From the NCBI GenBank assembly GCA_963693085.1, contig OY856409.1, positions 501,116,303 to 501,180,302 on the forward strand: a stretch of 64,000 nucleotides of DNA, in the 5' to 3' direction. The notes below the pieces were generated by a model. It made no database searches. It was given only the letters and a program-made list of their open reading frames with translations, and had not been told where the DNA came from. The position numbers and the translations under genes were made by a program. Shown here one piece after another: positions 10,616 to 23,930 of this stretch. The DNA is from Alisma plantago-aquatica. Lineage: Eukaryota > Streptophyta > Magnoliopsida > Alismatales > Alismataceae. Position 1 is the first letter of the stretch, and every line of letters begins with the position of its first letter.

Positions 10616-13523
10616 ACTTGGTATCAGAGCTTAGGGTGAGTTGTCAAGGACCATTAAGTTAGTAAGTTAGAGTCCTATGTGTGGCAGATAGGAGATGTTT
10701 GCTGTTAGCTTTGGGGATTTGAGTATTTGGATATCCTGGCCCGATATCTGAGTACTTGGATCAACCAGTACAAGCTACTCTGTCTATTCTTTCACGTATA
10801 CCCTGGCCAGGTATACAGTGGAAGAATGGGCTAGAGAGGAACCCTAGAAATGTTAGGGTTAGAAAACGAGAAAAGAAACAAGAATTAAGAGCATAAATGT
10901 AAAAGGAGATAGAACTTACATTTCATAATGTTGTTTTTGTTGGAAATGTATAGAAATGCTCTTATATGTTTGAATTTAAATATTCAATACTTTGAAATAT
11001 ATATGGGTCTTTAAGATTTGTTGCACACTATGCAGTTGTAGCATTTATTGATTTCATTTTTTGTAACATGTAGATTAGAAATCATCTTTGAATGATCTTT
11101 CCTTAGTGGATAAGCCTTCTTCCACACTTTTGAGATGAATCGAAGTCGAGTAATCCTCAGTAGTGCTTGGCTTCAGTACTTCAGGTTTGGCCTGGTCCGG
11201 CTGGCAGGATGCGTTACTAGGATCTAATGAATCCTATCAATAGTATAATAAGAATAGAATTTGAATAATTAGACCCACATCAGAGTAAGAGTGTACATAC
11301 AGTAAGATGTTGAAACATATGGGCAAGATCAGAACAACTAAGAATTAGTTGAAACTGATATCTGAGGTTCAATTTTGGGGCCTCATATGAGAAACCCTTA
11401 ATTGGGAATAAAGGAACATGATATGAGATTCATAATCAGTTTATTGATTAATATTATATGAACTATACATATGAAATATAGAAAAGATATGTGAAATGTA
11501 TGTATGGTTCAAGATAGCAAGAATCAATCATGAAGAATGAATCATAGAATAGAGTATAATGCTTTTATGAACTCTAAAGCAAAGGCTAAGTAGAGAATAG
11601 GGTTGAGCATTCAATAGGTCCATAGAAGTAAAGAGTCTTCAAAAGAGTAAAAGTGAAGAGGATCGTATGAACATGTAATTCATAAGACTAGAACAACAAA
11701 CTAGTTTCTAAGCAAAGAACATAGGTGTAGTTTAACGAATGAATAAGTCATACAAAGGTAGACTGTATTCAGGAGAGAAAAACTTGATTGAAAGAGAAAC
11801 TATGTTTGACCCATGCATGATCCACTTGATTTAAAAATGAAGAATATGTAATGTATTCAACAGGAGGAAAAACTAATAGAATGACTATTAATTTAGAACG
11901 TTAACTTCGCAATAGTATAAAGATAAAGGAGGAAATATGTGCAACATGGTATACATGACCATACATATGAATAAGCAACATGGTCATAAGAGAAAAATTT
12001 AGAATTAAAGATGACGGGTTAAAGAGTAGTATATGGTAAGAGGACTATGAAACGTAAGATAGGGTTTGAAATATGATGGAGAAGTTATAAAATAAAGAAA
12101 TTGTGAGATTCAAGCAAGTGCTAATTAATCAAATATCTCTGTTGATAACTAAGTAAATCTACATACGAGAATGTATTAAGGGAATGTTTGAATACAAGTA
12201 TTCTAAGTCTTAAAATCATCTTCTCTTTCATATATTCCTTAACAATAGCAAGGTGGGAATGAAATGATAAGAAAATGAATCATATATGATGCATAACTAC
12301 CTTGGTAGGGTCATCTAGTGAATGTAATAGTGACATACAATATGATGAAGTGCGATAAGAAATAAATTCTTGTGTGATAGCAAGAATGATGAATAATCTA
12401 TTCCTATCTTAAATGATTCAATGTTAATGATGTTTATTGTATATAATCATATGAAAAGGATAGGTAGCAAAAAGTAAAGAAGTAATGAATGAGCAGAGAG
12501 ATATGAGAAGACACTAGCTTTGTGTAATATGTGAATTTGTTTTTACATGTATGATTTGTTGAAGGCATATTAAGGTATGAAAGTTGGTTCTACATATGAT
12601 TTCAGGGTATTTGTGTAAGCTATATGTTAAATTAAAGGCGTATGATAGTTGTAGTAATTCATACATGATATGCATCTTACAATTGTGTATTTGTGATATG
12701 GTGATACGGTTTGGATGATGTCAGAACACATGGAGAGATACCCTGAACAAGGTAGTCATACTTATCCATTCATATTAATAGAAAGGGATGAGAATCAGAT
12801 TGTCTGGACAAGTAACCCTAATGTGGTGTAGCTTGTTATACCTAGCTCTAATACAACTGAGTGATGGTAATTGAGTATGATTAATGCTTGAATGACTGAT
12901 ACAATTGTGGATTACCTTATTACTGTTGTTGAAACCGTAAAATGATATAATACGATGGTTACACTTTGAATTGTGTGTGGGCCCATAACCCACAGGTCCC
13001 AGGATCGAAACAGGATAGTATGGAATGAGGTGGTAATGCTTCACCTCATGCATCCATGACCCAATGGGGATGCCAAGAGTAGTATTGTGCAATTGATTGT
13101 TGAATCTAGTCTTTTAATTCAAGACTGTTTTGCTATTTGAATAACACTTTATTAAAGTTTAAAATAGCATGGTGAACTCACTTTTGTCACTTAAAGGTGA
13201 TACAGAACAATAGAACTTTCTAAGCCGCGTAAGTTGAGATAGTTGTATCAGAGTATGAGAGTTGCACAGCGAAAGCGTGGTGGTTTATCTTTGCATTCTA
13301 TGTTTGACTGTGGCACAAAGAATTTGCTTGATATCATTGAGAACTATTTGAAATATGTTGTGATTTAGTAAAGAATTAAAAGATCAAATGTTGAAAACTA
13401 CATTCAGGTATGAAATACAAGAATATAATGACATGCAAGGATTTAGAAGCTTAGAATAACCTTGAATGTATCTTTCTTGTAGGTTTATGTTTCGAGGACG
13501 AAACATTCTAAGGGGGGGAGAGT
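10616..13523 (+). other. LARD internal domain 2, non-coding
   Basis: This is the second copy of the body, 2908 bp, with primer site 10619-10630 and polypurine tract 13510-13523. It differs from domain 1 by scattered point changes. A 105-codon minus-strand open frame at 12775-13092 has no recognisable domain and is broken in domain 1. Confidence 0.9.
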
Positions 13524-16500
13524 TGTTATGACCCCATCTGAGCTTAATTGGTAAACTAGGGTTTACCTAGACAATTGCAAAGATTAATTAGAATAATCAT
13601 TCTTGAAATCTAATTAATGACGATAATACAATTAGGATATTTTAACTATGATAAGAAGTCTAAATGTTCTTTTGTCTTGAGAATTAGGGTTTGAGAAGCA
13701 TAGACCCTAATCGGCCCAAAATAGGGTTTTAATGACATATGAATACATAATTTGATAAGTAGAATGTCTCACTAAATGATTTTTAGTATTTTATGTGTAA
13801 CTCTAATTTACTTAAAATTTGAATATGATTTGTATATATAAAATTTGAACAACATTGGAAAATATCAGAATTTTTGAAGAATGTTCTGACCTGTTTATCG
13901 GTCGAGTTTCAAATTCGACCGATCATATTTCCAGATTTATACAGCAGTGTGGTAATTGAATTTTATCTTTTTATTGGTATATCCAATTGATCTCAAATTT
14001 TAACTGTGCTTTAAAAACACAGTTTTAGACACTCTGTTAAATTTACATAATTTTTGGATGACTTTTGATCCTACAGTGAGGGTGTCGGTCGAGTTCTGTG
14101 CAGGGCAAACTCGACCGAATCTGCTGCAGACTGCAATATAGCAGTGCACTGTTCTATTTTTAATTATTTATTGGTAACTCCAAATGATCTCAAATTTTAA
14201 CTGAAGCTTTATAGATCAATTATAAACTAGGTGATAAATTCCCATAATTGGTGGATAAGGTTTGATCTATGAAATAAACGAATTACAGTAACTTTGTGTA
14301 ACTGAATATTCAGCCAATATAATAAAAGTTGAGTGTTGGGTCAATATGCAATTGACCCAAGCAGCTCAAATTGACTTATATGATCGACCACACACACACA
14401 GCTCTCATTCTTCATCATACACCCCAGAGAAATGAAAATCTAGAGAGAGAGGGAGAGTTAGGGCTTGAGTGGAGAAAGAGGAGGAATTACTGACCTAGGG
14501 TTTTGCGGTCCGAGGAATGGTGAAAGCAAGTAAGTTTGGATCCTTTGCATAGACTTTTATGGTGAATCTTCTCTCTCATGTCAAGATTCCGTCCATTCTC
14601 TGATTTGATCCAAGATGATGTCGAAATTCCCTCTTTTCTCACCCTTTCTTCATAATCCCTCATTTTCAAGGTTTCCTAGTTGAATGGAAGAAGAATTGGG
14701 AGATTTGCTAGGGATTTGATATGAGTTTGAGATCCCCTGAGTTGAGCTGCAGTTTTGAGGTGTTTTCACACCTTAGGGTGAGTGGGTTCTTCCTTTAAAC
14801 AGTATAATGCACGAAATTTGATTATAGCATCCAAATCCCTAATTGCTTGGTATGTGATTCTAAACCCTGAAATGTCTGTTTAATTTAAGTTGTTGCAATT
14901 TGATATGATATGGATTCCTTCTCTTTTTGAATGACTCCTTGATGGTAGATTCACATCAGAAACGTATACAACACATTCTAGAAAGAATGCTTTTCAGATT
15001 TATACCATATGATGTAATTAGGATTTAACCTAATTGAGATATCTCTAGAGTTTCAACCTTATTGAAAAGGACTAGTAAACTTGTAAGTGGTTAGGATGTA
15101 CCTCATGGATTACCTTATTTGAATTTTATCCTTGGTGCATGATATCTCAGTGAATAGCATGGAAACCTAAATTTAGTTCAATTTCCATGGTTTCATACAT
15201 ATATCGATTGTATATGATTTGTTGAAAACAATCTTTATTTAGTGAATGCTTATATCCTATGAAATCCTTATGAGAGCCATGTGACAAGTGAATGAGGTAA
15301 ATGAAAAGGTGAATGAGGCGAATGAAACCCTAAGAGTAGGGTGTTGGCATGTGATGAATGAATAAGGCAAATGAAACCCTAAGGATAGGGTGTTCAATGA
15401 ATCATGTTATGGTGACATGAAAGATCTCGATATGAGATGTGGTGATACTTAACTGTTGAATTGTATGTTTCTAGTGCATTTAACTTTATATGCTTGTTCT
15501 CTCTGAGTTGATATCTACATACTGCAGGGCTTCTTATATTTCAATACATATCTCATAAATTGCAGGTGATGAGATATGACATGCCCTAGAAAGGGATGTT
15601 ACTGAGACATGGTATATGTTGAATACATGAGCTATGATGTTTTATATGATATGATATGGCAGGCCGTGTGAGCCTTGTGAGAAATGTAAAATGAGTTATG
15701 ATTTCTGTTTTACATGTATCTATAATATTAATGTTAGACTTAGGTGCCCTGAACACCGTAGAACCCCTTCGAGAGATTTGCTTCTTAGGGGTGAAACTCG
15801 TGTTGCAACATTAACCGTGCGGAGTCATGGTGGCAAGAGGACAGAGAGGCAGTGTTCAACAATAATCCGTGCGGAGTCACGGTGGCACTGGAGAAAATAG
15901 GGGTTATTGCAACAAGATCCGTGCGGAGTCATGGAGGTAACCCCGTGAGACTCTCCGCCTGTGTGCTCAGGTTAGAGGAGGAGTCTAGAGCACTCGGAGT
16001 AGTGCATTGAGGCCGGAGAGCCTGTGGTCCTGTGGCAGAACAGGGCTGGCGTCAGACTTAGCATTTCCCGGGTGTGTCGCTAAGTCTTGTACGGTGTGGC
16101 CGTAGTGCACTGCGAGTCTCTATGCAGAGTACACTGCATAGATCAGGGCATAAGTTAAAATATGATCATATAGGTTCACAGAGTTCCTTATAAATGAAAG
16201 AGTTAAGGAAGACTAGAGCATAGTCTTCTAGTAGTTATTCTTTGGATGCAATATTTACATTCTTTGTTATTTCAATTATATTGTTTTAGAACTGCTCAGT
16301 GTAGTATTTATTGTTGTTAAATTTCATAACGTTTATTCAAAGTTATACCTGTAATCACATCAGTGCCTTAGACTGTTTCTTTGAAGTACTCATTCACTGA
16401 GCGAGTAGGCTCACCCCTCTACTCAAACATTTTAGGGTTAACCGCGTGGACTTGAAGATGGTCAGAGCATCAACGTAGATCTTCCACAAGAGTTAAGTAC

Positions 16501-16876
16501 AAGATTAGTTGAGTCAGTCGGTCCTTGTCACTCTAGGTCCTCAGTAAGAGATAAGAGAGAGAGAGTTGTAATTATGATGTGTAATATTATTCCTCTTTGA
16601 AATTGTATGCTATTAGTAGGTCTTATGTGCATAAGGTGTGAGAGACATCATGAATGTTTATACATGTATCTTTACTATTAAAGTCTGATTAGTAAAAGAA
16701 ATGTTCAGGTTCCCTTGTTAAAATGATTTATGTGGTTCAATGCGAAGAAACAAGAGTTTTAAAGAAAGAAAAGAAAAAGAAAAAGAAAAGTTAAGGGTGT
16801 CCTTTGTATTACATATAATTCCTATCTTATGCCCTAATCTCATGATTTGAGGAAATTGTGAGATCGGGGTGTAACA
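13524..16876 (+). repeat. LARD LTR 3
   Basis: This is the rightmost LTR, 3353 bp. It starts TGTTATGACC (C to T against the other two) and ends GGGGTGTAACA. It has private substitutions near 13801-13815 and 14228-14275. Confidence 0.93.
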
Positions 16877-16881
16877 CGATG
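16877..16881. repeat. Right target-site duplication CGATG
   Basis: This is the second copy of the 5-bp duplication, pairing with 1011-1015 across the whole 15.9-kb element. Confidence 0.93.
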
Positions 16882-19365
16882 GCATTCAACAACTCCTGGC
16901 TCAGATTTTGGCTCATTGTTGTCCTACCGGGCGAGAATATTCTTCTGAAGCTTGTATTTCACGTGCCAAGTCTAAGATCAAAGATAGCCAATTTTCTACT
17001 GCCATCCGTGTTCTATCCTCTAGTGGTGTTACCCCCACAAAAGCTGCTAATTATTCTTATCTTGAAGCTAAACACCCTCAACCTCCACTGCCATTGGTAC
17101 AACCTCAGTCTGAAATTTCTAGATCTCCATTTGTTGCTTCTTGCTCTATGATTGAAGAAGCCATTTTATCATTCAAGAAAGGGACCGTTTGCACACGTGA
17201 TGGCCTACGATCACAACATCTTATTGATTATATGTGTGGGATTGCCACTGTAGTGAAAGATGATTTTTTAATACAGTTTCAACTATGGTGAATCTTTGGC
17301 TCACTAGTCGTTGTCCAGATTCCCTAGCTCCCTACATTTCCACTGCTCCATTGACTCCTTTTCTCAAACCAGAAAATGGCATTCGGCCTATTGCTATGGG
17401 TACTATTTGGCAGCGCCTTGTATCCAAAGTTGCAGTAAAGGGTGTAAGTTCTGATGTCATCCCTTATCTTATGGATCATCAGTATGGTGTTGGTATTTCT
17501 GGTGGTGTTGAGGCCCTTCTACATGTTGTCACTCGAATTTTCTATGAACAACAACACCACACTATAGTCACCATGGCTCTTATTGACTTCAACAATGCCT
17601 TCAACATGGTTGATAGATCTACCATATTCCGAGAGGTTCGTCTTCATTGCCCTTCTATTATATGATGGGTTGCGTTTTTCTATAGCTCTCCATCTCCTCT
17701 CTATATGGATCATGGCGAGCCTCTTTTTTCTTCTATCGGGGTATAACAAGGTGACCCATTAGGCCCCCTACTTTTTTCCCTGGGACTCCACCCTCTTATT
17801 TTACAGGTAAAGGATGCATGTCAACTTGACCTCCTTTCTTTCTACCTTGATGATGGTACCCTCATTGGGGACAAAAAGGTTGTTTCGAAGGCTCTATCCC
17901 TCATTCAAGAGTGAGGCCCGATGTATGGTCTTCATCTCAATACTAAGAAGACAGAATTTTTTGGCCATCTGATGACCCTAGATGAGGCTCAAATGTGGGC
18001 TTATTTCCAACTGACATCTCTCATCCAGAGCATGGAGTGAAGATTCTAGGTGGCCCAATTTTCTACAGACGCATCCTTTACAAAGGAACTTCTCCAGAAA
18101 TGTGTGATGAAGACCCTTGATATGATGGATTGCATGTCCTCACTCCAGGACCCACAATGTGAGCTTCTTCTTCTTAGGTCTTATGTTGGGATGCCCAAAC
18201 TGTTGTTTGATCTTTGTACAACACCTCCTTCTTCTATCACACATGTGTTGGATGTTTTTTATCACGGTCTTCGTCGTTGTCTGGAGTATATTGTGGTTGG
18301 TGACGGCCCATGTTTTGGTGATTTACAATGGTGTTTGGCTACACTTCATATGCATCTAAGGGTATTGGGGATCAAGTCCTCTCATGATGTCAGTAAATTT
18401 GCTTTTGTTGCCTCTCAGATACACACTAAAGATCTCCAAGACCATATGTTGCGTGAGGTCACATGTGTGCCTGCAGGGCTCCCCTTTGTCCAAGCACATG
18501 CTTGCATATGCAATATCTTGCCATTTTTATGTTGGTCTATGTTGACAAGTATGCATTCTACCACCCCAAAGACCCAATCTATTTGTGTAGATGCTTACTA
18601 CAAAATGGTCATCCAGCAAATCATGGCAAGTGACCTATCCTTACGGCAACATGCTATTCTCACTTCTTTACAAGCCGATCATGCACAAAATTTTTTGAGG
18701 GTTGTTCCTATTGATGGCCTTGGTCTGTCTATGTTACCCATTGAGTATCGAGCTATCCTTCGATATTGGCTTATGATTCCCTTGTATCTAGGTGATGAAC
18801 ATTGTCTAATTTGCAACATCATAGATCTTGATGCCTTTGGTGATCATGCAGTGCACTACCACTCGCGGCCTGGTTATAAGTTTTGTCATGATGTTGGCAC
18901 TCGATCTAGGTTAAAGGTTTTGAAAGAAGCTCCTTTGGCCATCCTTGGCACTCAATCTGATGGTGTTCATTCGTTGCGACCTAAAAACATTCTTTTATTT
19001 CACTGGATGAATGGAAAACATGCCTGTGTTGACCTAACAAGAGTTTCTCCCTTGACAGGTATCCTTTCAAAAAACTTTAAATCCGGGCAGGCAACATCCG
19101 AGGCAGCAATACAAAAAGTTCATAAACATGGAACATCATGTGAGGCCAATCAACATCATTTTCTACCTTTTGCCTTTGACACCTTTGGGGTGCCTGCCGA
19201 CGATGCAGTTTCTCTTCTTTGACGCCTTCAACATATATAAATAGGAATCTTATGATGCCTTCATCTACATGTAATGATTTTATTTTTGGGTCCTTGGGTT
19301 TTGCCATCCAACAAGGATTGGCAACCCAGTTTGTTGCTTGCGCTTCTATGAGAGCTTTTATGTAA
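16877..19365 (+). pseudogene. Reverse-transcriptase-like gene, 3' part
   Basis: This continues the gene begun at 1-1015. In order it shows a pre-RT segment (16882-17280, including AIRVLSSSGV and CTRDGLRSQH), the RT core (17285-17860) and a conserved C-terminal region to about 19365. RT motifs seen are NGIRPIAMGTIWQRLVSK, LIDFNNAFN (motif A with Asp) and FYLDDGT at 17840-17857 (YxDD catalytic box). Further on are C-x2-C at about 18811 with GDHAVHYH about ten residues later (a zinc-ribbon-like remnant) and GKHACVDLTRVSPLTG. The longest open frame is 18050-19222. The gene is dead: a frameshift near 17275, stops at 17663 and 17746, another stop between 17890 and 18050, and a frame change near 19220. 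The family resemblance to plant 'RT domain-containing' proteins is from memory; the RT assignment itself is secure. Confidence 0.85.
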
Positions 19366-19384
19366 TCTTTTGAGCAATTATATG

Positions 19385-22300
19385 AAACATATTAAGTGAC
19401 ATGTTGTGAGACGACACCATCATGATATGGGCCCTGACTCCTCATAAATTTATTTTTAGGGGCTTACTGTGAGAGCACACTATCATGATAGTGGTCACAT
19501 ATCCTCCCAAATGCAATTACAATGACATGTTGGGAGAGGACATTCTCATGATATGTGATGTGGCTCCTCTCAAATGCATTTTCAAAGACCTGATGTGAGA
19601 GGATGCCATAATGATATGGGCCCTGGTTCCTCCTAAAAACATATTCAGTGACATGTTGTGAGACGACATCATCATGATATGGGCCCTGGCTCCTCAGAAA
19701 TTTATTTTTAGGGACTTACCGTGAGAGCACACTATCATGATATTGGTCACATATCCTCCCAAATGCAATTACAATGACATGTTGGGAGAGGACATTGTCA
19801 TGATATTGGAGGTGGCTCCTCTCAGATGCATTTTCAAAGACTTCATATGAGAGGACAATGCCATGATATGGGCTTGGGATCCTCCATAATCCATTTCTAT
19901 GGACCTTTTATGAGAGGACATTGTCATGATATGGGTCGTGGCTCCTCCCAAATGCATTTTTTGGGACTTACTGTGAGACGACATTTGTAATTATATGGGC
20001 CCCAAATACACTCAAATGAATTTTTGGGGACTTGTTGTGAGAGGACACTTTCATGATATGATCCCTGGATCCTCACAAATGAATTTCAAGGGACTTGTAG
20101 TGAGAAAAGACTGTCATGATAGGGGGCTTGGCTCCTCCAGATACATTTTTGAGAACAAGTTCCATAGAAATGGATTATGGGGCATGATTCTATTTATTTT
20201 AAGGGACATGTTATGAAGGACACTATCATGATATGGGCCATGTATCCTCCATAATGTATTTGAAGGGACATGTTATGAAGTACACTATCATGATATGGGT
20301 CGTGGAACCTCCCAAATGCATATTTAGGGACTTGATGTGAGATAACATTTGTTATGATATGGGTCTTGACACCTCCCAAATGCATTTTCATGGACTTGTT
20401 GTGATAGAACGTTGTCATGATATGGGACTTGACACCTCCCAAATGCATTTTTAAGAACTTACTGTGAGATGACATTATCATCATATGTGCCATGGCACCT
20501 CTGAAATGTATTTTCAAGGACTTGGTGTGAGAGGACATTGTCATGATATAGGCCCAAACTTGAGAGGACATTGTCATCATATGTGCCATGGCACCTCCCA
20601 TTTTCACTTGAATCTTGTTGTGAGAGGAAACTGTCACAATATTTATCCCAAATGCTATTTTTGTGAGTTAATGTGAGAGGACACTATCATGATAAGGGCA
20701 TGACACCACACAAATCCATTTCTAAGGACTTGGTGCAAGAGGTTAGTGGCACAATATGGGCCATGGCTCCACACAAATGAATTTTAGGGAGTTGGTTTGA
20801 GAGGACACTCTCATGATATGGGCCATGTCTCCTCTCAAATGCATTTTCATGGAGTTGCTTTAAGATGTTTGATGACACTTAGCTTCTAGGAAGAATTGGA
20901 GTGTATGTTGTATCATGTTCTATCACGGTCACAATGTGCATTGTGGAGATATTCATGATGTTGCATTGTGAGAAATGATTCATGGCACCTCCCAAATGCA
21001 TTTTTAAGCACTTGATGTGAGATAACATTTGTCTTGAAATGGGCCCTGACACCTCCCAAATGTATTTTGATGGACTTGTTATGAGAGGACGTCGTCATGA
21101 AATGGGACCTGATACCACTAAAATGCATTTTTAAGGACTTATTGTGAGATGACATTGCCATCATATGTGCGATGGCACCTCCCAAATGTATTTTCAAGGA
21201 CTTGGTGTGAGACAACATTTGTCTTGATATGGCCCAAACTTCACCGAAATGCATTTTAGGGACTTATTATAAGAGGACGCTGCTGATATATGGGCTATGT
21301 ATCCTCCATAATGCATTTGAAGGGACATGTTATGAAGAACACTATCATGATATGGGTCATGGAACCTCCCAAATGCATATTTAGGGACTTTATGTGAGAT
21401 AACATTTGTCATGGTATGGGCCCTAACACCTCCCAAATGCATTTTGATGGACATGTATGAGAGAAGGTTGTCATGATATGGGCCCAAACTTCACTGAAAT
21501 GCATTTGAAGGGACATGTTGTGAAAGGACTATCACAATATTGGTCACGGCATTTGTCATGATATGGGCCCTGGAACCTCCTAAATGTATTTTGATGGACT
21601 TGTTATGAGAGGACGTTGTCATGAAATTGGACCTGACACCACCCAAATGCATAGATATTCACAAATTTAGTTTTAAGGACTTGTTGTGAGACACCACTAT
21701 CATGATATGAACCCAAGATCCTCACAAACACATGTCCAGGGACTTGTTGTGAGATGATACTATCATGATATGGGCCCAAGATCCTCACAAATGCATTTGA
21801 AGGGACTTGTTATGAGATGATATTGTCATGATATGGACCATGGCTCCTCCTAAATGCATTTATAGACATTATCAATATATGGGCCCTGACACCTCCTTAA
21901 TGCATTTGAAGGGATGTGTTGTGAAAGGACACTATAATGATATGGGTTGTGGCACCTCCCAAATGCAGTTTAGGGATGTGCTATGAGATAACATTTGTCA
22001 TGATATGGGCCCTGACACCTCCCAAATGCATTTGCATAGACTTGTTGTAAGATGATATTCTCATGATATGAGACCTGGCACCTCTCAAATGCATTATTAA
22101 GGACTTACTATGAGATGACATTGTCATCATATGTGCCATGACACCTCCCCAATGTATTTTCAAGGTCTTGGCATGAGAGGAGATTGTCATGATATGGGCT
22201 CAAACTTCACCCAAATGCATTTTTAGAGGCTTATTATGAAAGGAAATTGTCAATATATGGGCCATGTCTCCTCCTTAATGCATTTGAAAGGACATGTTGT

Positions 22301-23930
22301 GACTGCCAGAAGCAGACATCCGATCATGCTCCGTTCATCTCCAAACTCATACATGTCTCCCTTATGATTGGTTGAGAGGACAATACATATATACATGTAT
22401 TCAACAAAAACATTTCCACGGACTTACTGTGACAAGACATTGTCATGATATGAGTCATAACTCCTCCAGAAAGCATTTTTTCAGACTTGTTATGAGAGGA
22501 AACTACCACAATATGGGTCTAGTCTCCTCTCAAATGCATTTTAGGGGACTTTCTGTGAGAGGACATTTTCATGATATGGGTCCCATCTCCTCACAAAAGC
22601 ATTTTCAAGTACTTGTTGTGAGAGGACATTCTTGTCATGATATGGGTCCATGCTCCTCACATATGCATTTTCAAGGACTTGTTGTGACAGGACACTTGTC
22701 ATGATATGGGTCATGGCTCCTCCCAAATGTATTCTTAGGGACTTGTTGTGAGATGGCATTTGTCATAATATGGGCTCTCGACCCTCCCTAATGTATTTGT
22801 TGGGGCTTGTTGTGAGAGGACACTATCATGATATGGGTCATGTCACTCTCCCCCCAAATGCATTTCAAAGGACTCTCTATGAGAGGACAATGTCACAATA
22901 TGGACCATGGACCTCCCAAAATGCATTTATGGAGACTTTGTATGAGAGGGCAGTCTCATGATATGGGCATAGCTCCTCACGCATGCATTTTCAAAGAATT
23001 ATTGTGAGAGGACAAATGAGACATGTATGAGTTTGGGTACGATCACAACATCGAGATATCCTCATGAACCTGCATCGAGCATTATCTTAAACCCTAAATA
23101 TTGTCACAATTGACACAAGAAACTACCACAAGTACTACAACTATGCAATTGACATTGCAAAAAGTTGAGATGCGGTCATCATATGGGCACCGACTCCTCC
23201 CAAATGCATTTTCAAGGACTTTATGTGGAGGATTATGTCAAGATATGGGCATGGTTCCTCCCTAATGCATTTTAATGAACTTGCGGTGAGAGGTTACTGT
23301 CATGAAATGGGACATGGATCTTCCCAAATGCATTTTAGGAACTTGTTGTGAGATGACACTGTCATGATATGGGTCCTGACACCTCCCAAATACATTAGGA
23401 GGGACTTGTGTTCTGATAGGACAATGTCATGATATAGGCTATGACTCCTCCCAAATACATTTTTAGGAACTTGTTTTGAGATGACACCATCCTGATATGG
23501 ACCCTGGCATGTCACAAATGCATTTTAGGGAACTTGGTGTGAGAGGAAATTCCCATGATATGGGCCTAGCTCCTCACAAATGCATTTCAAGGGACTTGTT
23601 GTGAGTGGACACTATCATGATATGGAATGGATCCTCCCAAATGCATTTTTGAGGACTTGCTATGAGAGGACACTTTCATGATATGAGCATAGACTCCTCC
23701 CATATGTATAGGGACTTGATATGAGATGACACTATCACAATATTCGTCCCAAATGTATTTTTTAAGACTTATTGTGAGAGGCCACTGTCATGATATGGGC
23801 CATGGCACCTCACAAATGCATTTCTAGGGACTTGATGTGAGAGGACATTGTCACAATATGGGCCATTGCTTCCCACAAATGCATATATAGTGAGTTTTTG
23901 TGAGAGGACACTTCCTCACATGAAATGGAA
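19385..23930 (+). repeat. Satellite array, ~63-bp monomers
   Basis: Roughly 70 diverged head-to-tail units. Recurrent blocks, in order, are GACTTGTTGTGAGAGGAC, TGTCATGATATGGGCC, then CTCC(C)AAATGCATTTT. Marker-to-marker spacing is about 62-65 bp. Higher-order structure is visible: the segment from 19395 recurs at 19647, exactly 252 bp (four monomers) away. Multi-monomer blocks marked by GATAACATTTG (about 20342, 21024, 21401, 21989) also recur. Three unrelated interruptions lie near 20875-20965, 22303-22400 and 23018-23165. Minus-strand open frames (for example 20194-20637 and 20913-21254) follow from the period being a multiple of three. No known satellite family is recognised. Confidence 0.9.

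Larger units (their letters stand above)
1016..16876 (+). mobile_element. LARD retrotransposon, tandem LTR-body-LTR-body-LTR
   Basis: This is a 15.9-kb non-autonomous LTR retrotransposon made of three ~3.35-kb LTRs and two ~2.9-kb internal domains in the same orientation. Each LTR begins TGTTA(C/T)GACCCC and ends GGGGTGTAACA. Each body starts with an initiator-tRNA-Met primer site and ends with a G-rich polypurine tract. Neither body codes for gag or pol. The long LTRs, long non-coding body and Met primer site fit the LARD class. TTTCGAGGACGAAAC just before the polypurine tract resembles the 3' end of plant Ty3/gypsy elements, so a gypsy parent is inferred. The target duplication CGATG flanks only the outer ends, so the array arose after one insertion, most simply by unequal LTR-LTR recombination. 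It interrupts an RT gene. Confidence 0.93.

Noticed and set aside
12775..13092. Minus-strand 105-codon frame in LARD body 2
   Set aside because: It is broken in the otherwise near-identical body 1 and has no recognisable motif.
20194..20637. Minus-strand 147-codon open frame as a gene
   Set aside because: It is built of satellite monomers and similar frames arise along the array. There is no non-repeat sequence in it.
19385..23930. CRISPR-like array
   Set aside because: Units are contiguous ~63-bp tandem repeats with no unique spacers, in a plant genome.
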